Source: Oceanobacillus salinisoli
GTDB lineage: Bacteria > Bacillota > Bacilli > Bacillales > Amphibacillaceae
NCBI RefSeq assembly: GCF_009733865.1
Contig: NZ_WOFB01000016.1
Span: 99,376 to 163,375 of the forward strand
Length of the DNA stretch: 64,000 bases
Direction: 5' to 3'
In this document: positions 30,065-40,795 of the stretch, one piece after another
Position numbering within the stretch: position 1 is the stretch's first letter
Layout: every line of letters begins with the position of its first letter
The notes under the pieces: generated by a model
What the model was told of the DNA's origin: nothing
Database searches by the model: none
The model's input: the letters and a program-made list of their open reading frames with translations, nothing else
Program-made: the position numbers and the translations under genes

Positions 30065-31063
30065 TTATTTCTTTTCCGTACTATTCCTAATGAATAATTT
30101 CGTATCAATTTTATAGGATGAAACAGAATGGCCATTAATCATTTGCAGCAGCTTTTGTACAATAACGGTACCTATTTTTTCAAAATCCTGTTCTACGGAT
30201 GTAAGTTCTGGATATACTTCCTCACTTAATGAAGTATTTCCAAAACCGATAATTTTGATATCTTCCGGGCAATTCAGCTTGTATTTGTTGACTGCTTTAA
30301 TTGCACCAAGAGCTAAAAAATCGGACTGAATAATCGCACCTTCAAACAGAGTTCCCTCTTCTACTCGTTTTTCAATGAACTTAAATATATCTTTACTTGT
30401 GTTTTGATGGGTGATGATAAAATCTTCCTTAAAATCTAGCTTGTGTTTGGAAAGTGCACGTTTGAAACCCTCTATTTTATCGGCATGAGTTGGCCATAAA
30501 GGGTTATCAACAAATAAGCGTATATCCCTTAATCCCAGTTCCAGCAGGTAATCAGTTGCCAGATATGCACCCATTTCATGATCGGTACCGACATATTTGA
30601 ACTTATCATTTTTTCCTGAGACGATAACAGGTACTCCTAATTTTTCAATGGTACCAAGCAAAGAATTATTTAATGGTGAGTTTAGAACAATGATCCCATC
30701 ATAATACCCTCTTTCAATGACTCCCATAAAATTTTTCTCAAGCTCCACTAAATTATTTACTAATATAACTTTGTATCCGAACTTTTGGGCATTACTAATA
30801 ATACTGTCAACGATAAGACTTGTGCGATGGGATGGATAGATATCATTATCAATATCTGAAACAACAAGAATTTGATTGGATTTGTTTTGAGATAACATTT
30901 TTGCATGCATGTTTAATCGGTAATCTGTTTCTTTAATAACTTTTAAAACCTTTTCTCTTGTTGAATCTTTTACACCTTTTTCGTTATTAATCGTTCGTGA
31001 AACGGTTTTTAGTGATACACCTGCGATTTCAGCTATATCTCGTAATGTATAATTCTTTTTCAT
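30065..31063 (-). CDS. LacI-family transcriptional regulator
   Basis: 332 aa. N-terminal LacI HTH (TLRDIAEIAGVSLKTVSRTI) with hinge, then a periplasmic-binding-protein-like ligand domain (VPVIVSGKNDKFKYVGTDHE; IKIIGFGNTSLSEEVYPELT). It faces the GDPD operon and may control it. An inverted repeat CAAAC-GAAT-GTTTG (31083-31096) lies between its -10 box and start, compatible with autorepression. Confidence 0.92.
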   Translation of the reverse strand: MKKNYTLRDIAEIAGVSLKTVSRTINNEKGVKDSTREKVLKVIKETDYRLNMHAKMLSQNKSNQILVVSDIDNDIYPSHRTSLIVDSIISNAQKFGYKVILVNNLVELEKNFMGVIERGYYDGIIVLNSPLNNSLLGTIEKLGVPVIVSGKNDKFKYVGTDHEMGAYLATDYLLELGLRDIRLFVDNPLWPTHADKIEGFKRALSKHKLDFKEDFIITHQNTSKDIFKFIEKRVEEGTLFEGAIIQSDFLALGAIKAVNKYKLNCPEDIKIIGFGNTSLSEEVYPELTSVEQDFEKIGTVIVQKLLQMINGHSVSSYKIDTKLFIRNSTEKK

Positions 31064-31082
31064 CGTATTTCCCTCACTAACT

Positions 31083-31110
31083 CAAACGAATGTTTGTATT
31101 ATTTATTATA
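31083..31110 (-). promoter_or_regulatory. Promoter and putative operator of the LacI gene
   Basis: TATAAT (31105-31110, minus strand) with no good -35, followed by the palindrome CAAAC-GAAT-GTTTG at 31083-31096. Confidence 0.4.
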
Positions 31111-31809
31111 GCAGGGAATTAAATTTTATTTTGGTTAGAATATTAAATTTAGGAAACTTTTAAACTGGTTTAGTAATGTTGGATTTGTTTGAGGATGGGG
31201 CTTCTTAGGGGAGGGTCCAACTAGATTGAGTACTCGAAGTAGAACGAGAGTAATTTAGAGTTGAGTAGGGATACCTTAGTATCAATTATCAAAATGAGCA
31301 GGATTACATCAATAACAAGCGCTAACCTTACCAAACGAGCATTCATCTTGACCATGGTGTCTTTTCCTGTACAACTGTTATTCCTGGTTAATGAGTTCAT
31401 TGATAGATATCCTCCCAATAGCATCACTGTAATTTCCTTTTCAGATGATTCTTTACGTCTTCAGTCTCACCGAGAAACTTTAGTTGCTTCCCCCTCCCTA
31501 ACTATCATCGATTTTTTCTCCTAGTTTTTTTAGGGATTGTTGCTTGTCACTTTTACTAGTCATTTCACCACTTACAGACGCCCCTCTTCCAACTATACGT
31601 TGGGCATATGGTTTTCCAATTTCATCTCAAGGTTTAACGTTCCTCCTGGAGATAGTGAATCAAGACCTAAAACAATAGAACAAAATAGAGACCCTACGCA
31701 AAATACTCCGCGAAGGATCTCTTCAATTAGCACTTCTTTGTAAGGAAAAGAGCAAAAATTTCCTTATAAATATACACTTTAGCACATTAACACAACAGGC
31801 CGTAACACC
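31111..31809. other. Gap without a convincing gene
   Basis: On the minus strand an ORF from 31400 to 31221 (59 aa, MNSLTRNNSCTGKDTMVKM, then hydrophobic VRLALVIDVILLILII) has GGGAGG 9 nt upstream and might be a small membrane protein. A 21-codon ORF starting MTSKSDKQQSLKKLGEKIDD lies just before it. Both look like pieces of a decayed gene. Plus-strand ORFs here are their complements. Confidence 0.3.
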
Positions 31810-33297
31810 CTACCCTATACCTACCTCTTCCATCTTTTCCTTCTCGATATCTACCTTACCAAACATTAGGCTGCCGCTAATATAGATCACTAAATTAACG
31901 ATTAACCCCCAAATGCCGCTAAATATTCCAAGTGGAGTAAGTCCTGCAAGTGTCAAACAGGCTGCAAGAATTGTTCCGACTAACATCCCTGTAAATACAG
32001 ACTTAGCATGACTCCGTTTCCAATAAAGCCCTAAAATGATAGCTGGAGCTGTTTGGATAAGAACCTCAAGCTTCAGAACAAATATTTGATAAAGCGTACC
32101 AGGAGGGTTCCAAGCAATGATTAACAGAATACCAATTGCAATAACACCTGCTATTTTTCCGACCATTATTTTCTTATTATCTGTCGCGCCAGGGTTAATA
32201 TACCGTCCATATATATCCTTTGAAATAATGGATGAGAAAGTCAATAGTACCGAATCCGCAGTCGAAACAATTGCCGCAATGATTCCGCCAAATAATAAAA
32301 TCATTGCAACATAAAAGAACAGATTTTGACTGGCAACTGCACTGGCCATCATACCTACAAGTTGTTCCGATTCTTCCGTATTTAAATCAGGAAATGCATT
32401 ATAACCGATAATCCCAATAATAAAAACAACTCCTGCTGTTAAAAATGGCATCCATGACATTTGAGTTAACGAACGTTTCAGTGCTTTTTCACTTTTGGCC
32501 GAAAAAATCCGTTGTATCGCATTTGGGTAAACCGCTGCACCAATACCAACAAGTACCAAAAAGTTTAACCATCTGACAAGACCGCCACCTTCTGGAACTC
32601 CTAACTTCTCCGGGGAATAACTTTGTATATATTCTCCCGCCGATGAAATTCCTCCAAAATAAATCATCGTACCAACCAGTAGTAAAAATACACCGAGCAA
32701 TAGAGAGATTCCTTGCATCGTATCTGTATACGCGACAGAACGCATTCCTCCAAGCCAGCCATAAAGGACCATAATTATAATGAAAAAAATGACCCCAACT
32801 TGATAAGGAACCGTGCCACCCGTTAACCCGGATACACCTTGTCCGATAGCAACAAGCTGCTCCAGTAAAAAATTCGCTAATGCATATAACATTAATACAG
32901 CTGCCAGTATGGAAACCGCTCTTGATTGAAAAAGCAATTGAAGCCAATCAACGGGGGTAACAATATTGTGTTTTTTACTTAACATATACATCCTTGGCGC
33001 AAATAACAAATAAACCAGAATGATCATGATAAAAAATGGAACACTTACAAGATTGCTATATCCAGCCCGATATGCTTCAGCCGAATATCCAATAACTGTA
33101 TTTCCACTATATTGTGTAGCGAAAAATGTAAAAAAGAGTACCAAAGTCCCTAATCCACGGCCACCCAAATAATACTCACTAAGACTACTATGAACACTTT
33201 TATTTCTTACATATGTAATCATGCCTATACCAAGCATCAGTAACCCATAAAACAGCATAACGAGTATTCCCGATAATCCAGAAAAAGTCAACTCCAT
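31810..33297 (-). CDS. Sodium:solute symporter family permease
   Basis: 495 aa, about 13 hydrophobic helices, with the SSS-family start (MLFYGLLMLGIGMITY), the FATQYSGNTVIGYSAEAYRAG helix and a GGMRSVAYTDTMQG segment that are shared with PanF/PutP-type carriers. It follows a small membrane protein by 2 bp; this pairing occurs in YhjB/YhjC of Bacillus subtilis. Substrate unknown, probably an organic acid or vitamin precursor. Confidence 0.9.
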   Translation of the reverse strand: MELTFSGLSGILVMLFYGLLMLGIGMITYVRNKSVHSSLSEYYLGGRGLGTLVLFFTFFATQYSGNTVIGYSAEAYRAGYSNLVSVPFFIMIILVYLLFAPRMYMLSKKHNIVTPVDWLQLLFQSRAVSILAAVLMLYALANFLLEQLVAIGQGVSGLTGGTVPYQVGVIFFIIIMVLYGWLGGMRSVAYTDTMQGISLLLGVFLLLVGTMIYFGGISSAGEYIQSYSPEKLGVPEGGGLVRWLNFLVLVGIGAAVYPNAIQRIFSAKSEKALKRSLTQMSWMPFLTAGVVFIIGIIGYNAFPDLNTEESEQLVGMMASAVASQNLFFYVAMILLFGGIIAAIVSTADSVLLTFSSIISKDIYGRYINPGATDNKKIMVGKIAGVIAIGILLIIAWNPPGTLYQIFVLKLEVLIQTAPAIILGLYWKRSHAKSVFTGMLVGTILAACLTLAGLTPLGIFSGIWGLIVNLVIYISGSLMFGKVDIEKEKMEEVGIG

Positions 33298-33299
33298 TT

Positions 33300-33545
33300 C
33301 TAATTTCCCTCCCTTGTTTGCTCATCATCCTCTTCCAAATACCAATGAAACTTTATGACATAAGTGATATAGCTGGATAATCCAACCGTTACCCCCATAA
33401 TTACCAAAGCCCATAAAGGTATTCCAAACATCAAAATCGGCTCTTCTCCAGAGGGAAAATACCACGGAGTTAATAACGCAAAAATAATACCGAAACCAAT
33501 CCAAATTTTGTAATTTCTAATCGGCTCTTTTTTCTTTTTATCCAT
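33300..33545 (-). CDS. Small two-helix membrane partner of the symporter (DUF3311-like)
   Basis: 81 aa with two hydrophobic helices (IWIGFGIIFALLTPWYF; GIPLWALVIMGVTVGL) and an acidic C-terminus. The ATG follows GGGGTGGAAG. The gene is two bases before the symporter, as in other SSS/DUF3311 pairs, so it is probably an accessory subunit. Confidence 0.8.
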   Translation of the reverse strand: MDKKKKEPIRNYKIWIGFGIIFALLTPWYFPSGEEPILMFGIPLWALVIMGVTVGLSSYITYVIKFHWYLEEDDEQTREGN

Positions 33546-33576
33546 TCTTCCACCCCAATTAAAAAAGTATATAGTC

Positions 33577-33604
33577 AGTATAATACAATATATTGCATAA
33601 TCAA
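33577..33604 (-). promoter_or_regulatory. Promoter of the symporter operon
   Basis: TTGATT (33599-33604) and TATACT (33577-33582) are 16 bp apart on the minus strand, 32 bp before the first ATG. Confidence 0.5.
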
Positions 33605-33867
33605 TAGATTAATTTGAATTATATACACTTTTTAAATAGTTTTGTCAAAGAAGGTTTTTAATAAGGGGCTGACCAATAATCAAAATGATGCTTAAATGTG
33701 GTGGGGGTTGTAATATGAATACACTTCTGTCTTAATAAAAATTCGCCGGGCTGCACTTTTCTCTGCTTCAGAAGAATCTACTCATATCACCGGCTAGAAC
33801 ATAACACGATTCAGAACAAAGGACAGAATAATTCCACCTATGTTCCTTTTGCGGTAGAACATTGACA

Positions 33868-33881
33868 ATTTCCCGGGAAAT
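33868..33881. promoter_or_regulatory. Exact Noc-type palindrome
   Basis: ATTTCCCGGGAAAT is a perfect 14-bp palindrome identical to the published consensus binding site of the Bacillus nucleoid occlusion protein Noc. It lies in a gene-free gap. No other CCCGGG occurs in the window. Confidence 0.6.
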
Positions 33882-33935
33882 ATATGCTGATTTGTCGAAT
33901 GCCTGATTATTGATAAAAAATAAAATAAAAATAAA

Positions 33936-34075
33936 CAGAGTGCTACCAACACCCTGCCTAAGCAACATACATGCTGCATGAGAAGCGGCTGATCTAAAGT
34001 ATTGCTGTATTATTTACTTAAAAGTAGCCATTCTAACCTTTGGACTGGGGAGGGACGGTTACTTTTTTCTTTGTA
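33936..34075 (+). ncRNA. Antitoxin-like RNA region, relic copy 2
   Basis: Hairpin AGAGTGCTACCAACACCCT (33937-33955), a second stem around GCTGCATG, and a terminator whose arms AAAGTAGCC and GGTTACTTT run into TTTTTTC, in the same order as the antitoxin at 23538. No strong promoter found upstream. Confidence 0.4.
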
Positions 34076-34139
34076 AGACAATCGTCACAATAATTGTTAC
34101 GGCTCCTATCACTATTATTTTTTCAGAAAGAATACGCAC
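34059..34139 (-). pseudogene. Toxin-like small hydrophobic ORF, probably decayed
   Basis: From a GTG at 34139 the frame reads 26 residues ending IIVIGAVTIIVTIVLQRKK, one membrane helix plus basic tail, with its stop inside the antitoxin terminator, as in the locus at 23671. No good ribosome binding site and no ATG, so it is probably a relic. Confidence 0.35.
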
Positions 34140-34259
34140 TAAGTTCCCACACGAGCATGGGAAAAAGAAAATGAGTTAAAGAAATTATGAAGAAGCATCT
34201 TATCCCCTTTGGCTAGTGCTGTCCCTGTGGTCCATTAACTAGTGGAGCTCTTCTTATAA

Positions 34260-34277
34260 GGTGCCTGTCACTTCCCG
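34260..34277 (-). repeat. Dispersed repeat, copy 4
   Basis: GGTGCCTGTCACTTCCCG on the plus strand, i.e. the repeat on the minus strand, followed by tcgaaa. Confidence 0.85.
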
Positions 34278-34325
34278 TCGAAAGGTATATATAGCTTTGG
34301 CTCTTGTCTATTTAGGGTTACAGCT

Positions 34326-34341
34326 GTGAAACATGTTTCAC
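34326..34341. promoter_or_regulatory. Palindrome made of parS half-sites in swapped order
   Basis: GTGAAACATGTTTCAC is a perfect 16-bp palindrome. The Bacillus parS site has the same 8-bp halves in the other order (TGTTTCAC then GTGAAACA). It lies just before the bioA -35 box, so it could instead be an operator for an unknown regulator. Confidence 0.5.
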
Positions 34342-34351
34342 CTCCGTCCCA

Positions 34352-34380
34352 TTGACAATACGTTTCTGGTAAAGTAAACT
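34352..34380 (+). promoter_or_regulatory. Promoter of the biotin operon
   Basis: TTGACA (34352-34357) and TAAACT (34375-34380) are 17 bp apart; the BirA operator starts at the next base. Confidence 0.7.
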
Positions 34381-34415
34381 AATTGTTAACCAAATTCTAA
34401 ATTTGGTTAACAATT
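34381..34415. promoter_or_regulatory. BirA operator of the biotin operon
   Basis: Perfect 15-bp inverted arms (AATTGTTAACCAAAT at 34381-34395, its complement at 34401-34415). It contains the known Gram-positive BirA motif TTGTTAACC...GGTTAACAA. Holo-BirA bound here shuts off bioA-bioD-bioY when biotin is plentiful. Confidence 0.92.
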
Positions 34416-34433
34416 AAAATAGGAGGAACCATT

Positions 34434-36534
<2,101 letters not shown>

Positions 36535-36561
36535 ATAACGGATCACAAGGAGGGAATGATT

Positions 36562-37161
36562 GTGAAGTCCAAACCAAGATACCGAGCCATTGACTTAACG
36601 AGGATTAGTATTTTTGTGGCTTTAACCGCAGTCGGGGCAAACATCACCGCTTTCGCCCCTTTCCTACAAATAGGCGGTGTACCAATCACATTGCAAACCT
36701 TTTTTGCTATTCTGGCAGGCGCCATTCTTGGTAGCCGACTCGGAGCCATTGCCATGATAGTCTATTTGCTGTTGGGTCTGGCTGGCTTACCCATTTTCGC
36801 TGGCTTCAAAGGTGGCCTAGGTTCTGTCATGAGTCCTACGTTCGGATTCATCCTGTCTTTCATTCTAGTAGCCTATGCAACTGGAAAGTGGATCGAATGG
36901 AGAAAAAGTAAAAGACTTGTAACTTTTATTACGGCGTCATTTATCGGACTCATTTTTAACTATGTTCTTGGCACAGGACATATGTATCTTGCCTTAAACT
37001 TTTTGCTTGACGCGGGAGGTATCAGCTATGCACAAACCTGGATTATCATGGCCGCATACTTGCCCGTAGACGCACTAACCATTTTAGCAGCCGGACTCGT
37101 AGCACCTAAAATTCATCATGCATTCAACAGGAGGTCAGAAGGTAAATCGACTGCGGCATAA
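36562..37161 (+). CDS. bioY: BioY, biotin-specific S component of an ECF transporter
   Basis: Membrane protein that binds biotin for uptake, with a shared EcfA/T module elsewhere. About 199 aa, six helices, with the BioY marks GGVPITLQTFFAILAGAILG and GTGHMY. The GTG at 36562 is preferred because GGAGGG is 7 nt upstream; the ATG at 36556 is only one base from it. Third gene of the bio operon, so both synthesis and uptake respond to BirA. Confidence 0.94.
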   Translation: MKSKPRYRAIDLTRISIFVALTAVGANITAFAPFLQIGGVPITLQTFFAILAGAILGSRLGAIAMIVYLLLGLAGLPIFAGFKGGLGSVMSPTFGFILSFILVAYATGKWIEWRKSKRLVTFITASFIGLIFNYVLGTGHMYLALNFLLDAGGISYAQTWIIMAAYLPVDALTILAAGLVAPKIHHAFNRRSEGKSTAA

Positions 37162-37179
37162 TGGACAGCGGAAATATGA

Positions 37180-37197
37180 GGTGCCTGTCACTTCCCG
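37180..37197 (-). repeat. Dispersed repeat, copy 5
   Basis: GGTGCCTGTCACTTCCCG followed by aattttgtcga on the plus strand, i.e. the full form of the repeat on the minus strand. Confidence 0.85.
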
Positions 37198-37347
37198 AAT
37201 TTTGTCGAAAAGAAGCATATTCTTGAGCCAACGATGGATATCAGCGTAGCGGGGGCCTAAACCCAAATTCTACTGCTCATTGCACTATCACTTGGAATGT
37301 AAGTGTTGTCCTTGTGGCAAGAACCTGAATTAAATGATATTAAATTA

Positions 37348-37490
37348 GGCAGAGTGCTACCAACATTCTGCCTAAGCAACATACATAGCCGCATGAAGAG
37401 CGGCTGACCAAAATGAACGTTGTTTTTAAAAAAGTAGTAATTACCCTACTCTGGCTAAGAGCGGAGGGCGACTTACTTCTTTTTTCAATT
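37348..37490 (+). ncRNA. Antitoxin-like RNA region, relic copy 3
   Basis: Hairpins GGCAGA...TCTGCC (37348-37372, loop with CTACCAA) and AGCCGC...GCGGCT (37387-37405), then a terminator ending CTTACTTCTTTTTTC near 37485. On the minus strand a toxin-like 3' end (VVAIIALVTN and stop) overlaps it but has no start codon. It is a degenerate type I locus. Confidence 0.4.
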
Positions 37491-37513
37491 AGTGACAAGA
37501 GCGATAATCGCTA

Positions 37514-37772
37514 CTACAAATGATCATCCAAAATACTAGTGGGAGCTACAAATTCATATGGATCAGTAGCTAAGCGTCCACCAGTAGCACGCAATAAGTC
37601 CATTTCTGTATAGTCTGGAGGTAGTCCGTAACCCTTTAATTTCATTAAAGTCTGGCCTTCTTCTTCAGCAAATTACCTGACTTTTCACGAAAACCATTGC
37701 TTATTCAGGTGCATCATGATAATTGAATAGTTCAGATCCCTTTAACACCTGTTGTTGAGGATTATTTCTCAT
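37514..37772 (-). pseudogene. Decayed gene of unknown function
   Basis: Two frames make one plausible protein: MRNNPQQQVLKGSELFNYHD from 37772, then after a frameshift FAEEEGQTLMKLKGYGLPPD, TEMDLLRATGGRLATDPYEF and VAPTSILDDHL to a stop at 37514. Not recognised. It ends directly beside the relic toxin region. The rest of 37162-37842 has no gene. Confidence 0.4.
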
Positions 37773-37807
37773 GTCCGAAACTTGAGTTATGTAATTACCT
37801 AACTACC

Positions 37808-37834
37808 AAAAAGACAACCAGCTAACCGGTTGCC
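37808..37834 (-). terminator. Terminator of the cell-wall recycling operon
   Basis: On the minus strand GGCAACC and GGTTGTC (one G-U pair) enclose eight bases and run into TTTTT, 9 bp after the murQ stop. Confidence 0.75.
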
Positions 37835-37842
37835 TCCTCACC

Positions 37843-38751
37843 CTACACCAAATACTCAATTGCTTTCCTTACATATCCCTTACATTTATCAAGGGCATCC
37901 TTTGCCTTCTCATAATCCACTTCCGCTTCAATCATCACAATCGCAGGCTTTACTTCATTATTTGTTTTATCGAGCACCGCTCCCGCTTTCTCATAGGAAG
38001 CATCAGTAATTTCCATAATGATTGATTTTGCCCGTTCTTTTAACTTATAGTTACTTGCATGTAAATCTACCATTAAATTTTCATATACTTTTCCTAATTT
38101 CACCATCGTACCGGTACTAATCATATTCAATACCATCTTATGGGCGGTTGCCGATTTCATTCTTGTGGATCCAGTCAGTACTTCCGGCCCAACCACCACT
38201 TCTATTCCTGTATTTGCATAACGAGATATTACTGAATTCTTATTACAAGTTAAACTAACCGTATACGCACCAACAGTTTGCGCATATTTCAATGCTCCAA
38301 TTGGATATGGTGTCCTCCCGCTTGCGGTAATTCCGACTACAACGTCCTTATCAGTCAAACCTCGAGATTGTAAATCTTTGCCACCTTGCTGTTCATTATC
38401 CTCAGCTCCTTCAACGGCCTGAAAAAAAGCACCGTTTCCTCCTGCCATCACTGTCTGGATCATTTCTGGATCTGTCATAAAGGTTGGTGGGCATTCAGAT
38501 GCATCGATAATTCCGATGCGGCCACTGGTCCCAGCTCCAACGTAAAACAGTCTCCCACCATTACGAAGAGCTTCATACACTTTTTCCACAACCACGGCAA
38601 CTTCCGGTAGCACTGTTTCTACAGCTTCTGCCACTTTCTTGTCTTCACTATTTATTACTTGAAGTATTTTTAATGTAGATATTTGATCCATATTTACACT
38701 AACTGGATTTCTTTTTTCTGTGGTTAGTTTTGATAATTCCATTTCCATCAT
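37843..38751 (-). CDS. murQ: N-acetylmuramic acid 6-phosphate etherase
   Basis: Splits MurNAc 6-phosphate into GlcNAc 6-phosphate and D-lactate. SIS-domain protein with the family stretch GAGTSGRIGIIDASECPPTF and VVGITASGRTPYPIGAL. The frame opens with GTG at 38763; ATG 38751 (MMEMELSKLTTEKRNP) follows GGAGG by five bases and is used, giving 302 aa. Last gene of the operon; it uses the product of AnmK. Confidence 0.95.
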   Translation of the reverse strand: MMEMELSKLTTEKRNPVSVNMDQISTLKILQVINSEDKKVAEAVETVLPEVAVVVEKVYEALRNGGRLFYVGAGTSGRIGIIDASECPPTFMTDPEMIQTVMAGGNGAFFQAVEGAEDNEQQGGKDLQSRGLTDKDVVVGITASGRTPYPIGALKYAQTVGAYTVSLTCNKNSVISRYANTGIEVVVGPEVLTGSTRMKSATAHKMVLNMISTGTMVKLGKVYENLMVDLHASNYKLKERAKSIIMEITDASYEKAGAVLDKTNNEVKPAIVMIEAEVDYEKAKDALDKCKGYVRKAIEYLV

Positions 38752-38781
38752 ATGCTCCTCCACCTTAAAGATGTGTCCCTA

Positions 38782-39804
38782 CTATATGAATTGTTCTTCT
38801 AGCTTTTTATCTTTATCTGTCTGGTTCCTTTCATCATATAAATGACAGGCAACCCAATGATTTTGTTTTACTTCCTGATATACAGGTTTTTCTACACTGC
38901 ATCGTTCATGCACCTTAGGACATCGAAGTCGAAATGGGCAGCCAGATGGCGGATTAGATGGGTCAGGTACATCACCCTTTAAAATAATTCTCTCTTTCTT
39001 TTCCCTTGGCTTTGTAGAGGGAATAGCAGATAATAACGATTGGGTATAGGGATGTAAGGGTTTATTATATAATTCATCCGTACTCGACATTTCCATAATC
39101 TGTCCTAAGTACATGACACCAACCCGATCACTCACATGTTGTACCACATTTAAATCATGAGATATAAATAGATAAGTTAATTTAAATTCTTCCTGCAAAT
39201 CAATTAATAGATTTAAAATTTGTGCTTGTATGGATACATCCAATGCAGATACGGCTTCATCCAAAATAACAACTTTTGGATTTAAAATGAGTGATCTTGC
39301 AATACTGATACGCTGACGCTGACCACCACTAAATTCATGAGGATACTTACTAACCTGTGGTTTTGTTAATCCTACCTTCACCGCAATATCATAAACCCGT
39401 TTCTCTGCTTCCTTCTTGGAACAAATATGATGGGTTAATAAAGGCTCCATCAATAATTGCTTTACAGTCATTCTAGGGTTCAATGAACTATATGGATCTT
39501 GGAAAATCATTTGAAGATCCTTCCGATAACTTCGGAATTCCCCTTTGGAAAATTCTAGTATGTTTTTCCCTTGATAAATAATTTCTCCAGAGGTTGGCTC
39601 ATGCAATCGCAGAATAGAACGGCCAGTTGTTGACTTTCCACATCCACTTTCCCCAACTAAAGAAAATGTTTCTTCTTCATAGATTTCAAAGCTAATATCA
39701 TCCACAGCACGAACATGATTTTTTGATCGTTTAAATAAGCCCAACTTTTGTGGAAAGTACTTTTTCAAATTAGCTACTCTCAGAATCGGTTGTTGCGTAC
39801 TCAT
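38782..39804 (-). CDS. OppF/DppF-type ABC ATPase
   Basis: One of two ATPases of a peptide-type importer. Walker A GESGCGKSTTGRS, signature FSGGQRQRI, Walker B VVILDEAVSALD, and the C-terminal Opp motif with the Cys cluster (CPFRLRCPKVHERC). The ATG at 39804 follows GGAGGAGGGG; the longer frame to 39828 adds residues without support. Overlaps oppD by 35 bp. Confidence 0.92.
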   Translation of the reverse strand: MSTQQPILRVANLKKYFPQKLGLFKRSKNHVRAVDDISFEIYEEETFSLVGESGCGKSTTGRSILRLHEPTSGEIIYQGKNILEFSKGEFRSYRKDLQMIFQDPYSSLNPRMTVKQLLMEPLLTHHICSKKEAEKRVYDIAVKVGLTKPQVSKYPHEFSGGQRQRISIARSLILNPKVVILDEAVSALDVSIQAQILNLLIDLQEEFKLTYLFISHDLNVVQHVSDRVGVMYLGQIMEMSSTDELYNKPLHPYTQSLLSAIPSTKPREKKERIILKGDVPDPSNPPSGCPFRLRCPKVHERCSVEKPVYQEVKQNHWVACHLYDERNQTDKDKKLEEQFI

Positions 39805-40795
39805 ACGTACTCCCCTCCTCCATATCATGCAGCCAGCACTTACTATAGTGACGATCCTGTACCGAAAATAACTCTGGTTCCTTTTCCCTGCATATATCCA
39901 TTACAAATGGACATCTTGATGCGAAACGACATCCCGCATCCTTTAATTCAACCGGAGATGGAACATTCCCTGGAATCGCGTATAACTTCTTGGTTCGGTC
40001 CCCTAATGATTTCACCGAGGAAAGTAACCCCTTCGTATAAGGATGTGCTGGATGATCAAATAAATCTTTTACACTTGCTTCTTCTACAACTGTCCCAGCA
40101 TACATAACAGCTACACGTTCACAGGTCTCCGCAATAACACCTAAATCATGAGTGATCAGAAGAATGGAAGTATCATAGTATTCCGTTAACTCATTCATAA
40201 GATCTAGTATTTGGGCCTGAATCGTAACATCGAGTGCCGTTGTTGGCTCATCAGCAATCAATAGTTTCGGCTTACAAATTAAAGCCATTGCTATCATTAC
40301 ACGCTGACGCATTCCACCAGATAGCTGATGTGGATAGCTTTTTAAAATTTGCTTTGGTCTAGCAAATCCTACTTGCTCAAACAACGTCATCATTTTATTA
40401 TGCATTTCTTTTTTAGAAGTCTCACCATGAAACTTTAAAACTTCAGATACCTGATGTTCTATCGTAAATAATGGGTCTAGTGCTGTCATTGGTTCCTGAA
40501 ATATCATGGAGATTTCATTTCCACGAATGTGCCGCATATCTTTCTTAGAAACATTCACTAGATTTGTATCATTATTCAGTAAAATATGGCCATTTCCAAC
40601 CTCTATTCCCTCAGGCAATAAGTTAAGAATTGATAAGGAAGTCAAACTTTTTCCACTTCCAGATTCCCCAACAATTCCATACTTTTGTTTTTTCATAATT
40701 GTCAAATTCAAATTATTTACGATGTGCAATCTCTCTTTATTTTTTATTAAATCAATGGATAAGTCCTTTATTTCTAAAACATTCGTCATATTCAT
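39770..40795 (-). CDS. OppD/DppD-type ABC ATPase
   Basis: Second ATPase of the importer, 341 aa: Walker A GESGSGKSLTSLS, signature LSGGMRQRV, Walker B LLIADEPTTALD, C-terminal CRFASRCPFVMDIC. The start overlaps the anmK stop by four bases, so transporter and kinase are translated in series. Together with the permeases at 42010-43813 and the lipoprotein at 43872 it forms a complete importer. Confidence 0.93.
   Translation of the reverse strand: MNMTNVLEIKDLSIDLIKNKERLHIVNNLNLTIMKKQKYGIVGESGSGKSLTSLSILNLLPEGIEVGNGHILLNNDTNLVNVSKKDMRHIRGNEISMIFQEPMTALDPLFTIEHQVSEVLKFHGETSKKEMHNKMMTLFEQVGFARPKQILKSYPHQLSGGMRQRVMIAMALICKPKLLIADEPTTALDVTIQAQILDLMNELTEYYDTSILLITHDLGVIAETCERVAVMYAGTVVEEASVKDLFDHPAHPYTKGLLSSVKSLGDRTKKLYAIPGNVPSPVELKDAGCRFASRCPFVMDICREKEPELFSVQDRHYSKCWLHDMEEGSTYEYATTDSESS

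Noticed and set aside
33794..33979. 61-codon minus-strand hydrophobic ORF
   Set aside because: It runs through the antitoxin-like hairpin and the Noc palindrome and has no ribosome binding site.
34326..34341. True parS site
   Set aside because: The half-sites are in the reverse order to TGTTTCACGTGAAACA, so it was kept only as a parS-like palindrome.
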